A stretch of 64,000 bases of DNA from Trichomonas vaginalis G3. Taxonomy: Eukaryota; Parabasalia; Trichomonadida; Trichomonadidae. Made by a program: the position numbers and the translations under genes. The notes beneath the pieces are model-generated. The model saw only the letters and a program-made list of their open reading frames with translations, was not told where the DNA came from and did no database searches. The DNA lies in assembly GCF_026262505.1 (NCBI RefSeq), contig NC_067206.1, forward strand, positions 6,538,879 to 6,602,878, given 5' to 3'. Below, piece by piece: positions 8,657 to 18,480 of this stretch (the first letter of the stretch is position 1; every line of letters begins with the position of its first letter).

Positions 8657-10048
8657 TTAAATTGGAACAGAAGTATTGTAAGAATGCCTAAGGAATGAAT
8701 TATGAGTAACTTCATAATAAGCAGGGCCTGGTACTTTTGACTTATTGTAAAGTGGTCTGTGTCCAATTCTTGAAATTGTTCTTCCCTTTGGTTTTTCATC
8801 AAGAATTGTGTAAGAACCAACAGGTGCCGCATCACTTGGAGACTCCCATTTATGGCAGTTACTAAACCTTGATGATTTGTTTAATGCAATTGGAATCTTC
8901 GAATTTCCATCAGCAAGAGAATAAGTTCCAGGTCCTGGAGCATCTCCTCCTGCCATATTCTGCAGTTCCCTCTTTGCAACAGTCTTAAACATCCAGTTTG
9001 GATTCGTTTTGTTCGTTTTTTGGAGAATATTGTAAGAACCTGGTCCAGGAGTTTCATCTGGCTGTGGTTCGGTGTTTGGAGCATGCCTGCCTGGTTTCTG
9101 GCCTTTCTTTATCCATCTAGGCTGCTTTGGATTATATGTACCTGGTCCAGGAGCTTCTGTTGGCTCCCAAAAATCTTTTCTTCCTTGTCTGAAGCCAAAT
9201 GAAGTCTGCGCACGAGAAACTGGCTGGTGAACAAGATCCCTGATATAGGCATCACTGTATGTTCCAACACCTGGAACGGAGTCCCCGGGAGGAAAAAGGT
9301 CTCCTCGTAATGATCGAGATTTAAAGCTGGAATGAGTAAGTTCAGCTTGCTCAGTCCAAACATCTGGTGGTAAAAAGACGGGATATTCATACTCTGGTTG
9401 CTTTTCTGGTGGTCGATCGGTAATTTTATGATAAAGTTTTGTTTCGTATGGCATATTGACATAAGAACCAGGTCCTGGTACTTCATTTGGCTTTGCGTAA
9501 AGATTTCTTTCGGCAGGGCGGTCAAGAAGAATAGGAGTTGGTTGATCAAGTGTTCTAGACTCGTATGTTCCTGGACCTATATCTCTACTATCTTTTCTAA
9601 CCATTTTAACAGCAACGAGATTGCCTTCTGGTGTTTCTTTATAACCAACAACATCTTGACCAACGAAACCTGTTAAAGGACGGAATTCTGGCTTTGAAAT
9701 GTGCTTTCCTGGATTTGGTGGACTTGGTATCCAATCATCTAGCTGTTGATATGCTGTAGGTCCTGGTGCGCATGAATTATTTGGAAAAATTGTTCGTTTG
9801 CTCTTTGATGAAAAGACGTATTTAGTACCGGTTGTTTGTTCGAGTGGTTTAGATTCATATTGTCCAGGTGCTGGGTTTGTATCTACAGGGGGATCAGCGA
9901 AATCATAAGTTCGGGAGCCAAAAGGAGCAGTTGCAGGCTTAACATCAGCTCTAGAAGGCGGTAAATTATATGCACCAGGTCCAAGGGCTGCAGGAGTTGC
10001 ATTTGATGATAAACAGAATTCTCGCTCCGATGATAATGCCCAACTCAT
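8657..10048 (-). CDS. Sperm-tail PG-rich (SHIPPO/STPG-like) repeat protein, flagellar
   Basis: 463 residues built of repeated P-G-P-G-x-Y units: LGPGAYNLP near residue 22, PAPGQYESK, GPGTYESR, PGPGSYVNMP, PGPGTYNPK, PGPGSYNIL and PGPGTYSLA, spaced about 30-60 residues apart. This is the signature of the ODF3/STPG family, microtubule-associated proteins of axonemes. A flagellar or axostylar location is expected in a flagellated protist. The ATG at 10048 has an initiator-type TCACTTTTTT about 30-40 nt upstream on the minus strand (10078-10087). The frame is intact and has host codon use. Confidence 0.85.
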   Translation of the reverse strand: MSWALSSEREFCLSSNATPAALGPGAYNLPPSRADVKPATAPFGSRTYDFADPPVDTNPAPGQYESKPLEQTTGTKYVFSSKSKRTIFPNNSCAPGPTAYQQLDDWIPSPPNPGKHISKPEFRPLTGFVGQDVVGYKETPEGNLVAVKMVRKDSRDIGPGTYESRTLDQPTPILLDRPAERNLYAKPNEVPGPGSYVNMPYETKLYHKITDRPPEKQPEYEYPVFLPPDVWTEQAELTHSSFKSRSLRGDLFPPGDSVPGVGTYSDAYIRDLVHQPVSRAQTSFGFRQGRKDFWEPTEAPGPGTYNPKQPRWIKKGQKPGRHAPNTEPQPDETPGPGSYNILQKTNKTNPNWMFKTVAKRELQNMAGGDAPGPGTYSLADGNSKIPIALNKSSRFSNCHKWESPSDAAPVGSYTILDEKPKGRTISRIGHRPLYNKSKVPGPAYYEVTHNSFLRHSYNTSVPI

Positions 10049-10469
10049 TGGAGCGAGAAAAAATAACGAAGAAAATCAAAAAAGTGACAATAAACTTTAT
10101 TATGAAAGGCATCTTACAGACTTAGATTCACATCAAAATAATGCAAAATGTATCATGTTGTATATCCAGACTTCAAAAAATTTAATGAAATTTAATTTCC
10201 TTCAAAAATTAGAAAGTAAGAGCAGCAATAGAGCCCAGATAAGCTTGTAATAGGTTATTACACAAAAGATATTGCAAGCTGAATCCTGATAGAAGGGAAT
10301 GCTGGTGGAGATTTTGAACAATGAAGTTCAGAAAAATTTTATTTTATTTTCGAAGGCAGTGTCACTTTTTCAGAAATCATTAATTTGTATCGATGTAAAT
10401 TCAAGAACTATGGCAAAATTACTGAGACTGGAGAAAAATTACAGTCCGACAAGCTTATTTTGCTCCGAT
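10049..10469. other. Intergenic space
   Basis: About 420 bp between the PG-rich-repeat gene (minus) and the unknown gene ending at 10470 (minus). A minus-strand initiator-like TCACTTTTTT lies at 10078-10087. Nothing else recognised. Confidence 0.5.
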
Positions 10470-11120
10470 TTAACATGGATAAAGATGAAAATATGAATAT
10501 AAGAACCAATTCACCTTTTTGAAGCTACGTCCATTCCATGTTAAGTAGAAATATTGACGTTTATTGTCTTCTTTTCGGTCATATACAAGAACTGTATTGT
10601 CGATATCATCATCATAACTCAGAAAATAAAATTTTGCAACTAATTTAATATTGGGAATGAAATCTATGCCACCATTTACTGCCATTATAACATGGCCTCT
10701 AGTTTTGAAAAAATCTCTTGTATCAACAAGTGGCGTTTTGGAGAATTTGGGATCGCTAATAATAACATGGAAATTGAACTCGTTTGATTTAAGAAGAATT
10801 TTCTTTAATTCCTTTTGAGATGAAGGTTTAAACCTTGTAAATGTTAGAGTTGCATATACAAAAATATCATTTCCCGGTGCATTAAATTCAGTTTGATAGG
10901 TTTTTGCTATAATTATTTTATCAGTTTTACCATTAATCAAAACAAAGATTGGCTTTTGGAGAGGATCATGAAAAGGATCTTGCTGCAATGGCTTTTTAAT
11001 TTTAATTTTTGGATCAAACTTTTCAAGTTCTTTTACGAAGCGATAATCAATGATTTCGTTCAGTTGTGTATTTTGAATTTCTCGCTTATCATGGAAAACA
11101 CTTAAAGATTCATCTGGCAT
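10470..11120 (-). CDS. Hypothetical protein
   Basis: About 216 residues from the preferred ATG at 11120 (MPDESLSVFHDKREI). An upstream in-frame ATG at 11168 would add a hydrophobic stretch (IKILKSDKILIFLM) that looks like untranslated AT-rich DNA. The sequence is a mix of beta-type stretches (PIFVLINGKTDKIIIAKTY, HVIMAVNGGIDFIP) with no motif I can place. There is no signal peptide with the shorter start. It could be a trichomonad-specific protein. No neighbour suggests a role. Confidence 0.5.
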   Translation of the reverse strand: MPDESLSVFHDKREIQNTQLNEIIDYRFVKELEKFDPKIKIKKPLQQDPFHDPLQKPIFVLINGKTDKIIIAKTYQTEFNAPGNDIFVYATLTFTRFKPSSQKELKKILLKSNEFNFHVIISDPKFSKTPLVDTRDFFKTRGHVIMAVNGGIDFIPNIKLVAKFYFLSYDDDIDNTVLVYDRKEDNKRQYFYLTWNGRSFKKVNWFLYSYFHLYPC

Positions 11121-12073
11121 CAAGAATATTAAAATTTTGTCACTTTTTAAAATTTTTATAAAAAGCATTGAGCAAGCATGTTAGTGAATTCAAAAATTTT
11201 GTTAAGTTGTGTATTTTGAATTCCTTGTTTTACAATTCTCACTTTACCAATCGCTTTCAACGAAATTTAATTGTAAAAACAAAATTATCAAACATACGAT
11301 TATTTTTGATTCAAATGCTGTTCGGTATTAGAATCATTAGTATGATAATTACACTTTTATTGCATCTTTAACAGGCTTCACGCATGTATAAAAACACAAT
11401 ATAAGTATAAATTTGCTATAATATCAATGGCTTTCAATGAAATTTAATTAGTATATATTGTGTAAGACAAAAATTAAAGGTTTTAATTGAAAAAAGATTT
11501 CAATTTTTAACATCGGAATACAGATCACTATAAATTTTTAGAAATATTTATAATTGCAATTTTTTTTCTCTCTTGAATAACAAAGTTATAATGCTTTTCA
11601 TACTCTCATAGCCAGAATTATGAAGATAATTTACTTATATAATAGAATATTGGTCTAAATAGCTGCTTTATCTATTCTATTTTAATGAAAGAAACATTTT
11701 TATTGTTGTTCAACTAATCGAATGAATATTACACATTCAATTTTATCATATTTATAACGAAATAACTCTATAATGCTCAAATCTTAAACAGATATAATCC
11801 CGATTATCTCATTATAGCCATTATTGGTGATTCATTATCTTTTGGAAATAAACACATATGTAATACAGTATATATACATCCTATGTAGATAACAAAATTC
11901 GTATAATAATTAGAAGGCTTGTAATGTTATGAATCCATTCGAGGTATTTCCAATGCTATCAAGTATCTCATTAGTCAAACAGTCTATAATCGTGTAGCAT
12001 CATGTGCTCAAAAGCAAATTCATATATCCTAAAATGAAAACTGACATCAATATAAAAAAACAAACTTTTGTTT
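11121..12073. other. AT-rich intergenic region
   Basis: About 950 bp with no supported gene. A short duplicated word TTGTGTATTTTGAATT appears at about 11064 and 11208. The rest is AT-rich low-complexity DNA upstream of the WD40 gene. Confidence 0.5.
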
Positions 12074-14737
12074 ATGGAAGAACCTGTATTAGATAAGATT
12101 ATAGGATGTTCTAGCCTTACGAAAAGCAAATTATCAGTCCATTATGAAACAGGTGCGACTGCTTTTGCATCCCATGGCTTTTTATCCATTGTTGTTCCTC
12201 AAAAAAAGCAACGTTATGATTTCAAAATCGCAGACGACGGAAGAGAGATATCGGCATTATGTTTTTCTGTCAATGACTCATCGATTGTTGTTGGAGAATT
12301 AGGAACTAACGCTAGATTATTCATTTTTACGTTTAATGATAAATTCGATCTAATTATTTCAAAACAAGAAATCAAAACTAAAGAAAATGGCTTCTCATTC
12401 CTTGCATTAAATCAAAAGGCAGGAAAATTAATCACAGTAGGAAATGATGAAAATCCATTTTTACTATTATGGGATTTAACTCAACCTAGACCAGCGTGCA
12501 TCGGTTATTATCATTTGCCAACTGTACCTCAACATGTTATTTTTTCACCTGACTGCAATTTCGCAATCGTATCAGGTGATAAACTTTTAAAGGCCGTTGA
12601 TACATCTATATCATACGGGTCAACACCATGCATTCTTAAAACTCGTAATTTTAATATTGGCAAGTATAAAACTTCGACATTTGTTTCATCAGCAGTAAAT
12701 GCACGTCCACCTTATAACATTTACAGTTTAACAGACGTAGGAACGCTCTGCATCATTGACTCTACATCCGTTTCTTTTCAACCTCGTAAAAAAGTTTCGA
12801 ATTCTACGCAACGAACTTTACCACCAGTCTTAGTAACACCGATTAACTTGAACAACGGCCCAACAACATGCATCACTCTAGACAGAAAAATCATCCTTGT
12901 TGGAACCTCAAACGGCAGCATTTTAGCGATCAAAAGAGATGGCGACGAACATCGCATATTTGGACAATTTTCAGCAGATGGAAAATCAGTTACAGCAGTA
13001 GGAATCGCTGAAAGAATGATATCAGCAGCTTACGATGATGGATCAATAATTTGTTGGCAAAGGAAAATCTCATCATCTCCCATCATCAGCCTTCCTTCCC
13101 ACATAGGACCAGTTTGCCAGTTCTGTCTCGCAGGCGATAAGTCGATCGTTATCTCAGGAGGAAGCGATGGAACTGTAAAAGAATGGAGAATTCAGAAAAA
13201 CAGCGGACTTGTTGGCAAAAGCTCACAAGAATTGATATGTACTACTTCTGTTACAAGCAAAGCAGCAGATTTCCTATCACAATTGAGTGGAGTTCGTTGC
13301 ATTTCCAGTTATGGAAATTATGTTTTTGCTGGAGACAACAGTGGCATACTCCATGTACTAGAACTATCATCCCTAAATGAATTACAGCGCCTTATTGAGA
13401 ACAAAGCTGGAATTTTCTCAATGGCTGTTCATCCAAAAATGCCATTACTCGCAACAGGTGGCGCTGATGGCATAATTCGATTATATAACATATCTACTGA
13501 ATCGTCATTTACTATTCTCAGCAGAATAGAGATGATTCCAGCTCATTCAACTCCAATCATGGATATTTCATTTGCTGGCAACTCAGTAATCAGCTGCAGT
13601 ACAGATGGTGTAAGATTCATGACAAAGGAGCTCAAAAAGTACGCAACACACCATCCAGATGAGCCTTGTTTGACTTTATATCCTGTTCCAAATGAAAAAT
13701 TTATCGTCGCAGGTGGTTGTGACCATTCTGTTGTAATTCTTAGAGTTTCCAATGGTACAGTTTTCAGGAGATACAAACTCTCAATGTCCGCTTATCCATT
13801 GCATCTTTGTGTTGATAGAAGTGGCTTATTTGTTGCAGTTGCGATGAGTGATGGAAGTGTTCGAATTTTGGACATAATGAGTGGAGATGTCATAACAGTT
13901 TTCCTTTCAATGGCTGGCATGATAACAGGTGTGTCATTCCATGAGGATGACATCTTGATATCTAGTGTATCTGGCTGTATAATGAGATGGAGCCTTCCTT
14001 CCCAAATCCACAATGCTATCACAGAAAAACTGACAAAAGATTTACCAATTATGGATTTGATTGAAGAAGAAACACCGATGCCAGCAAATAGAAGGGATAT
14101 GGTTACAGCAGGTTCAATGCTTAACTTTTCTGCAGCTCCTAAGTCTCATCTCTTCAAGCCAGTTGAAGATCAGCCAATGTCAAATGGTCAACCAGTTATT
14201 GGCGAAGAATTGGATGCAACAGATGGAGTAAATGCTGCAGGATTCGATGCACCACGTCCTTCCGTTGTTGGCTCTGAAGAAAGTAAAGTTGATTCAATCG
14301 TCAGAGCTTCTTTCATCAGACAAAAACAATCTGAAAAAGAAGAGAAACAAGAAAATGTAGAAACAATTGAAGTCGACAAACTAAGAGCATCAATTAAACA
14401 AAACATAAAGAGAAAGAAGAGTGATGATGATCCTTTCATAGTTACTGATTCTTCTCCAACAAATACAAGTTCTCCAACAGTTATAACAGCTCATAAACCA
14501 CAAAAGAAACCAAAAGTTGAAGAAATTCAACAAACAATTGACCAATTGGGAGATGTTGTAACTCACGTAAAGGAATTACTGGCATACAAACCACAGAATT
14601 ATGAAGAAGAGAGAGCACAAAATGAGTTGAGAAGGATGTATACGGAACTTCAAAAAGAATGCATCAAAGAAGAGTGGTTCGGTCAGTTAATGTCATCTTA
14701 TTTGGCAAAATTCTTCGATTTCATCAAGAGAGAATGA
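12074..14737 (+). CDS. WD40-repeat protein, WDR62/MAPKBP1-like layout
   Basis: 887 residues from the ATG at 12074 (MEEPVLDKIIGCSS). Residues about 1-650 are WD40 blades in two consecutive propellers (for example GGSDGTVKEWRI, TGGADGIIRLYNI, MSDGSVRILDIMSG). They are followed by a low-complexity acidic/Lys-rich linker (about 690-810) and a C-terminal helical segment (EEERAQNELRRMYTELQKE). The N-terminal order, starting with L-x-K-I/V-x-G before the first blade, and the double propeller plus helical tail recall WDR62/MAPKBP1-type scaffolds; this is pattern-level only. It is probably a protein-interaction scaffold. The frame is intact over 2.6 kb. Confidence 0.75.
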   Translation: MEEPVLDKIIGCSSLTKSKLSVHYETGATAFASHGFLSIVVPQKKQRYDFKIADDGREISALCFSVNDSSIVVGELGTNARLFIFTFNDKFDLIISKQEIKTKENGFSFLALNQKAGKLITVGNDENPFLLLWDLTQPRPACIGYYHLPTVPQHVIFSPDCNFAIVSGDKLLKAVDTSISYGSTPCILKTRNFNIGKYKTSTFVSSAVNARPPYNIYSLTDVGTLCIIDSTSVSFQPRKKVSNSTQRTLPPVLVTPINLNNGPTTCITLDRKIILVGTSNGSILAIKRDGDEHRIFGQFSADGKSVTAVGIAERMISAAYDDGSIICWQRKISSSPIISLPSHIGPVCQFCLAGDKSIVISGGSDGTVKEWRIQKNSGLVGKSSQELICTTSVTSKAADFLSQLSGVRCISSYGNYVFAGDNSGILHVLELSSLNELQRLIENKAGIFSMAVHPKMPLLATGGADGIIRLYNISTESSFTILSRIEMIPAHSTPIMDISFAGNSVISCSTDGVRFMTKELKKYATHHPDEPCLTLYPVPNEKFIVAGGCDHSVVILRVSNGTVFRRYKLSMSAYPLHLCVDRSGLFVAVAMSDGSVRILDIMSGDVITVFLSMAGMITGVSFHEDDILISSVSGCIMRWSLPSQIHNAITEKLTKDLPIMDLIEEETPMPANRRDMVTAGSMLNFSAAPKSHLFKPVEDQPMSNGQPVIGEELDATDGVNAAGFDAPRPSVVGSEESKVDSIVRASFIRQKQSEKEEKQENVETIEVDKLRASIKQNIKRKKSDDDPFIVTDSSPTNTSSPTVITAHKPQKKPKVEEIQQTIDQLGDVVTHVKELLAYKPQNYEEERAQNELRRMYTELQKECIKEEWFGQLMSSYLAKFFDFIKRE

Positions 14738-15364
14738 AATCCTATATATTTATATATTTTTTTGTATGTAATTAATGTAAATTAATATATATTAAATTTG
14801 ATAATTTTTTACAGCATCAGAATTCATATATCTCATAATACATTCTTCATAACATCATGATGGATATTTGAAATGATCAAGAGCATTCAAATACATTCAA
14901 TATTGAATCAAAATTTCAAAAGACCAATATTAATGTTCATATTATCAAGATATAATTCCTTAAATTCATAACAAATACTAATGCAAGATTATTGGCCTAG
15001 AACATAATAATTTTCAGAAGATATTGAATTTGAAATCTGGTAATTTTGATTTCTAACATTGTTCTGATAATGACATATCAACTGTTTATATGAATATGAC
15101 CTGATATTCAATAGCTCATTTGTGTGCATCCATCAAGGTTTGTTCAAAGCTTTTAATATGATATTTACATTTCAAAAACAGTTTCCTACAAATAAGGATT
15201 TGATACTGATACATTTCTTTCTCAAAACCCATCAAAATTGATAAAAATGATTTGTTCAATTGATTATTTGGTCTTAACACTACTCGAAACTATTTAAAGT
15301 AGGGCTGTATAAAATCGAGAAAAACATTGCCGTGCGGTAATATAGGGTCAAAAAAATCGCGCCT

Positions 15365-15397
15365 CGGCGGCTCCGCCGCCTCGGCACTATTAAGTGC
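15365..15397. repeat. GC-rich double hairpin outside the Maverick
   Basis: CGGCGGCTCCGCCG (15365-15378) is followed 6 bp later by GCACTATTAAGTGC (15384-15397). Each forms a stem of 5-6 bp with a short loop. The two-stem layout is like the Maverick palindromes at 25284-25308 and 41040-41064, though the sequence differs. Confidence 0.5.
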
Positions 15398-15416
15398 GCA
15401 TTATATTTAATATGTC

Positions 15417-15500
15417 CTTCTTTTTTTTTCTTTTTTCTTCTTCTTCTTTTCCTTTCTTTCTTACTCTCCTTCCTCTTCTTTCCTTCTCCTTCTCTTTTTA
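15417..15500 (+). repeat. Polypyrimidine tract
   Basis: A nearly pure C/T stretch (runs of T, TTC and TTCC units) on the plus strand. Its complement encodes the Lys/Arg/Glu-rich spurious ORF at 15280-15543. Likely low-complexity expansion. Confidence 0.7.
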
Positions 15501-15837
15501 CAACAACGTCGAAGATCTTCGAATTTGATTGTTGGAAAAGCATCTATTTCAGATAAAGGATGCCTTTCTCACAGTCAACATACGAGGGTCCTGGCTGAAA
15601 CGTTCTCAAAAAGCCTGAGATGGTAATTCTCTGATCACTCATAGCTGGGCAGGTAGTCATTGCTGACAATACCGGTCTTTATGCATGCACGCTTTCATGT
15701 ATATGGGTTTACACTATCAATTCGCAAAGTTGTTCCGAATTCTTCCAAAATGGAAGGACCCGAAACAACTTTGCTTGTTAACGATACAGACGCATTACTT
15801 TGCATTGATACTGTGCTGAGTTGTGTAGAAAGTTTGA

Positions 15838-16253
15838 TTAGAGTTGTTTTGTTCTGGTATCTCTCATCTTCTGATGAGAGAAATCAAAGCAACACAACTC
15901 TAATGAGTTTTTCACTCATTTGTATGTAGGTTTTTAGTTCGATTGGAGCTGCTTCATAATGAGATCTCTCATCAATTGATGAGGGAGATCATAACAAAGC
16001 AGCTCTAATGTATATGCTCGTATTAACCGGGTTGTAATGCGTTGTAACGTCAGCTTGTAGTTCGTTTGGGGCCACTTCACATTGAGATGAGAAGAAATGA
16101 TTAAAGGACTCTGAAAGGCTTTGGCCGTTGATGTTGTAATCGCATTACTTGGAACTAGCTGGATGCTAAGCTGTGTAGAATGTTCGATTAGAGCTGTTTT
16201 GATATGATTTTTCTCATCATAAGATTGGAGGAATCATAGCAAAACAACTCTAA
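15838..16253 (+). repeat. Three related 66-nt imperfect hairpins
   Basis: Copies at 15838-15903, 15943-16008 and 16188-16253 have the same length. They begin T-T-(A/G)-G-A-G-(T/C)-T-G-(T/C)-T-T and end with a complementary arm closing in CTCTAA. Copies 1 and 3 also share upstream sequence (GCATTACTT, then TGTGTAGAA) at a 350-bp period. The middle parts vary but mostly keep a TCTCATC/GATGAG-type inner stem. They could be a decayed tandem repeat, a hairpin RNA family or a non-autonomous element. Confidence 0.6.
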
Positions 16254-16673
16254 TGGGTTTACCATCATCTACTTGTATGTAGATGTTTGGGAAATTGTCT
16301 TGTTAATCGATTTTCGAGATGACTTTCAAATGCTATAATCAAATGACAAACAAGTCTAAGATTTCTCGACAATACATCAAATCATGATGTTTGTAAGTGC
16401 GATGAGATTAGAGTTTTTGAAGGAATGACAAGAGAAGTAGGGAAGCTCGGCATTCGCCTAGCAAATTAAAAATTAACGTATGGATTAAATTTTAAGAGGA
16501 ATTCAATTTTAATTACGGGTTGTTCAAATATTGATTAATATAAATTTATTAATAAGAATAAACAATTTTTGTTTTTGAATTTATTCAATTTATAGCTTTA
16601 CATATAGTTTCAAAATTGTACAACTATGATTATTTCAACAAAAAATATCTTACCTTTTCACTTCACTTTCACC

Positions 16674-16932
16674 CTCACTTTTTCCGTAATTCAAATTTCA
16701 ACATTATGTATTTTAATTCCTTATAGTATTTTTAACATAATTAATCAAATAATAATTGGAAGTTCTGAACTCACTTTTTCCGTAATTCAAAATCAAAAAT
16801 ATGAATAATATATCTATTTATTATATACTAATGCTATTTTCAACTAGAAGTGAGGTACGGTAATCTTACGGATTCCCGTAACTCAATTTTACAGAAAAAG
16901 TGCAGTAAACTACTCAATTTACGGAAAAAGTG
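16674..16932. repeat. CTCACTTTTTCCGTAA direct/inverted repeat cluster, possible MITE
   Basis: CTCACTTTTTCCGTAATTCAAA occurs at 16674-16695 and again at 16770-16791 (96-bp period). The inverted form (TTACGGAAAAAGTG) ends two tandem units of about 30 bp at 16886-16902 and 16916-16932. Inverted ends around about 260 bp suggest a small non-autonomous element. I found no clear target duplication. Confidence 0.45.
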
Positions 16933-17436
16933 TCGTAAACTATTGATGTGGCGGTAAAATCACGGTAATTCACGGAAAGCTATATGTGAAAATTTGAAAT
17001 TATACAAAATCGAGCGAAACACTTTTAAATAGGTTGTTCTCGTATTTAAAATACTATTCCCAGATTTATTGTCGTCAGAATATTTCCAAATTTTTGCCGA
17101 TTTACAAAAAATGATTTACAAAGCATATTTTTTAATCTAAAAAATTCCTAAAAAAAGGAACCGGTGTGCGGAAACCTCGGTAAATTACCGCGGTTCCCGT
17201 TGGGACTGCCATAATTTAAAGTGATTATTGACTGACATATTGTACTTTTTAAAGTTTGAAATAAAAAGCAGATTTAAATGATGAATTACGCAATGTAAAA
17301 CATTTAGTTCTATAACAAAATCAATATATACATAGCTAAATTAATTTCGATTTGATAGTCTAATGAAATAAATAATATAGATTTTTGGTATTTCTAATTA
17401 TCATTGATAATAATAAATGCTATTTCTAAATGGACT

Positions 17437-17877
17437 CTAATCATAGTCATCTCTATGGTGCCTGCGATATTTTCGTTTGTGAGTTCTTCCTTCGAAGCTT
17501 TTATTTGATTCTTTCTTCTGATATTTTCTCTTTGGTTCCTGATTAGAATTATTGATTATTGATTGATCTAAAGCAAAATATTCGGAATTTGCGATAACGG
17601 CTGTCTTCTTCAGGTAATTATGGAAATTCAAATTAAATTCAGACGATGCAAGTGCCTTTTTCTTTTTCGAACTATGGGAAATAACCTTTGTTACTCCTGC
17701 TTTCTCCCAATATATTGCTTTCTCAGATGGAAGAAGCATTGACCAATCAGCGGCAATTTTTCTTGCAATTTCAAGGAAGGTGAGACCCTCAATGGACTCA
17801 TCGTGCTGTTTACGCCATTCAGCTGAATACACTGAGAAAGCAGTTGGCTTGACAGTTTCTGGTGAGGAAATTATCAT
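17437..17877 (-). CDS. HMG-box protein
   Basis: About 146 residues from the ATG at 17877 (MIISSPETVKPTAF). The frame is open further upstream but has no ATG. Residues about 9-62 form an HMG box: PTAFSVYSAEWRKQH, then FLEIARKIAADWSMLLPSEK, then YWEKAG. The tail is rich in Lys/Arg/His (KRKYQKKE, HKRKYRRHHRDD). HMG-box proteins bend or bind DNA in chromatin or transcription. The stop is 720 bp inside the MULE-flanking host DNA, on the same strand as the transposase but outside its TIR. Confidence 0.65.
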   Translation of the reverse strand: MIISSPETVKPTAFSVYSAEWRKQHDESIEGLTFLEIARKIAADWSMLLPSEKAIYWEKAGVTKVISHSSKKKKALASSEFNLNFHNYLKKTAVIANSEYFALDQSIINNSNQEPKRKYQKKESNKSFEGRTHKRKYRRHHRDDYD

Positions 17878-18167
17878 TTGAATGTTTCTCACAATTTGTA
17901 TTTCGAATTCATTTTTATCGTCGCAATTCAAAATTAAGGGACATTGAATATTTCTTGAAATATATTGCTATAAACAACCCCATTAACAGGAATATCATCA
18001 TCGTCAAAAATAATTTTACAAAACCGATTTTTCTATAAAAATCAGTGTTTCTCAAATTTCGAAAATATACTAAATTGAATATTAGAAACAACATTATAAT
18101 TACAAATATGATTCAATGCATAAAAATACCAAAAAGTAAAAGAAATATGATGATTGCAAATTCAAAA

Positions 18168-18176
18168 ATTTTGAAA
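18168..18176 (+). repeat. 9-bp target-site duplication of the MULE (left copy)
   Basis: ATTTTGAAA directly precedes the left TIR. The identical 9 bp follows the right TIR at 42672-42680. Nine-bp duplications are typical of Mutator-like elements. Confidence 0.8.
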
Positions 18177-18209
18177 GAGTGGGGGACAAACTCGCCCATT
18201 GTCACTTTT
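18177..18209 (+). repeat. MULE left terminal inverted repeat
   Basis: GAGTGGGGGACAAACTCGCC then CATTGTCACTTTT. It pairs with 42636-42671 with a few substitutions and a small length difference near the tip. Confidence 0.75.
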
Positions 18210-18480
18210 CATTAACCTTAAACTTGTAATTTTCATTATTTTTAATTAACCTTATTTCTTTCCCAATTCTTGATTTATTTTATTCACTTACTATTAAAAG
18301 TCACATTTTAATAAAATATAATAATTTATTTATAGCATTTTTTACTATACTGTAATAAAAATTAATTATAATAAATTAAATGTTTATTAAATCAAATGTT
18401 TTCTTTGCAATAATATTTTTAATGTTGAGTAAACAATGTTGGGATCAAGTGTATCATTTTTCAGACCTTTCTGAACAGCT

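Larger units (their letters stand above)
14738..17436. other. Long repeat-rich intergenic region
   Basis: About 2.7 kb without a convincing gene. In order: AT-rich DNA, a GC-rich double hairpin (15365-15397), a pyrimidine tract (about 15417-15500), three related 66-nt hairpins (15838-16253), and a cluster of CTCACTTTTTCCGTAA direct and inverted repeats (16674-16932). Open frames at 15280-15543 and 15660-15929 cross these repeats and are not supported as genes. Confidence 0.6.

Noticed and set aside
15280-15543. Lys/Arg/Glu-rich 87-codon ORF
   Set aside because: It is the complement of a polypyrimidine tract and a GC hairpin; composition explains it.
15660-15929. 89-codon ORF
   Set aside because: It runs through the hairpin repeat unit and has no protein-like pattern.
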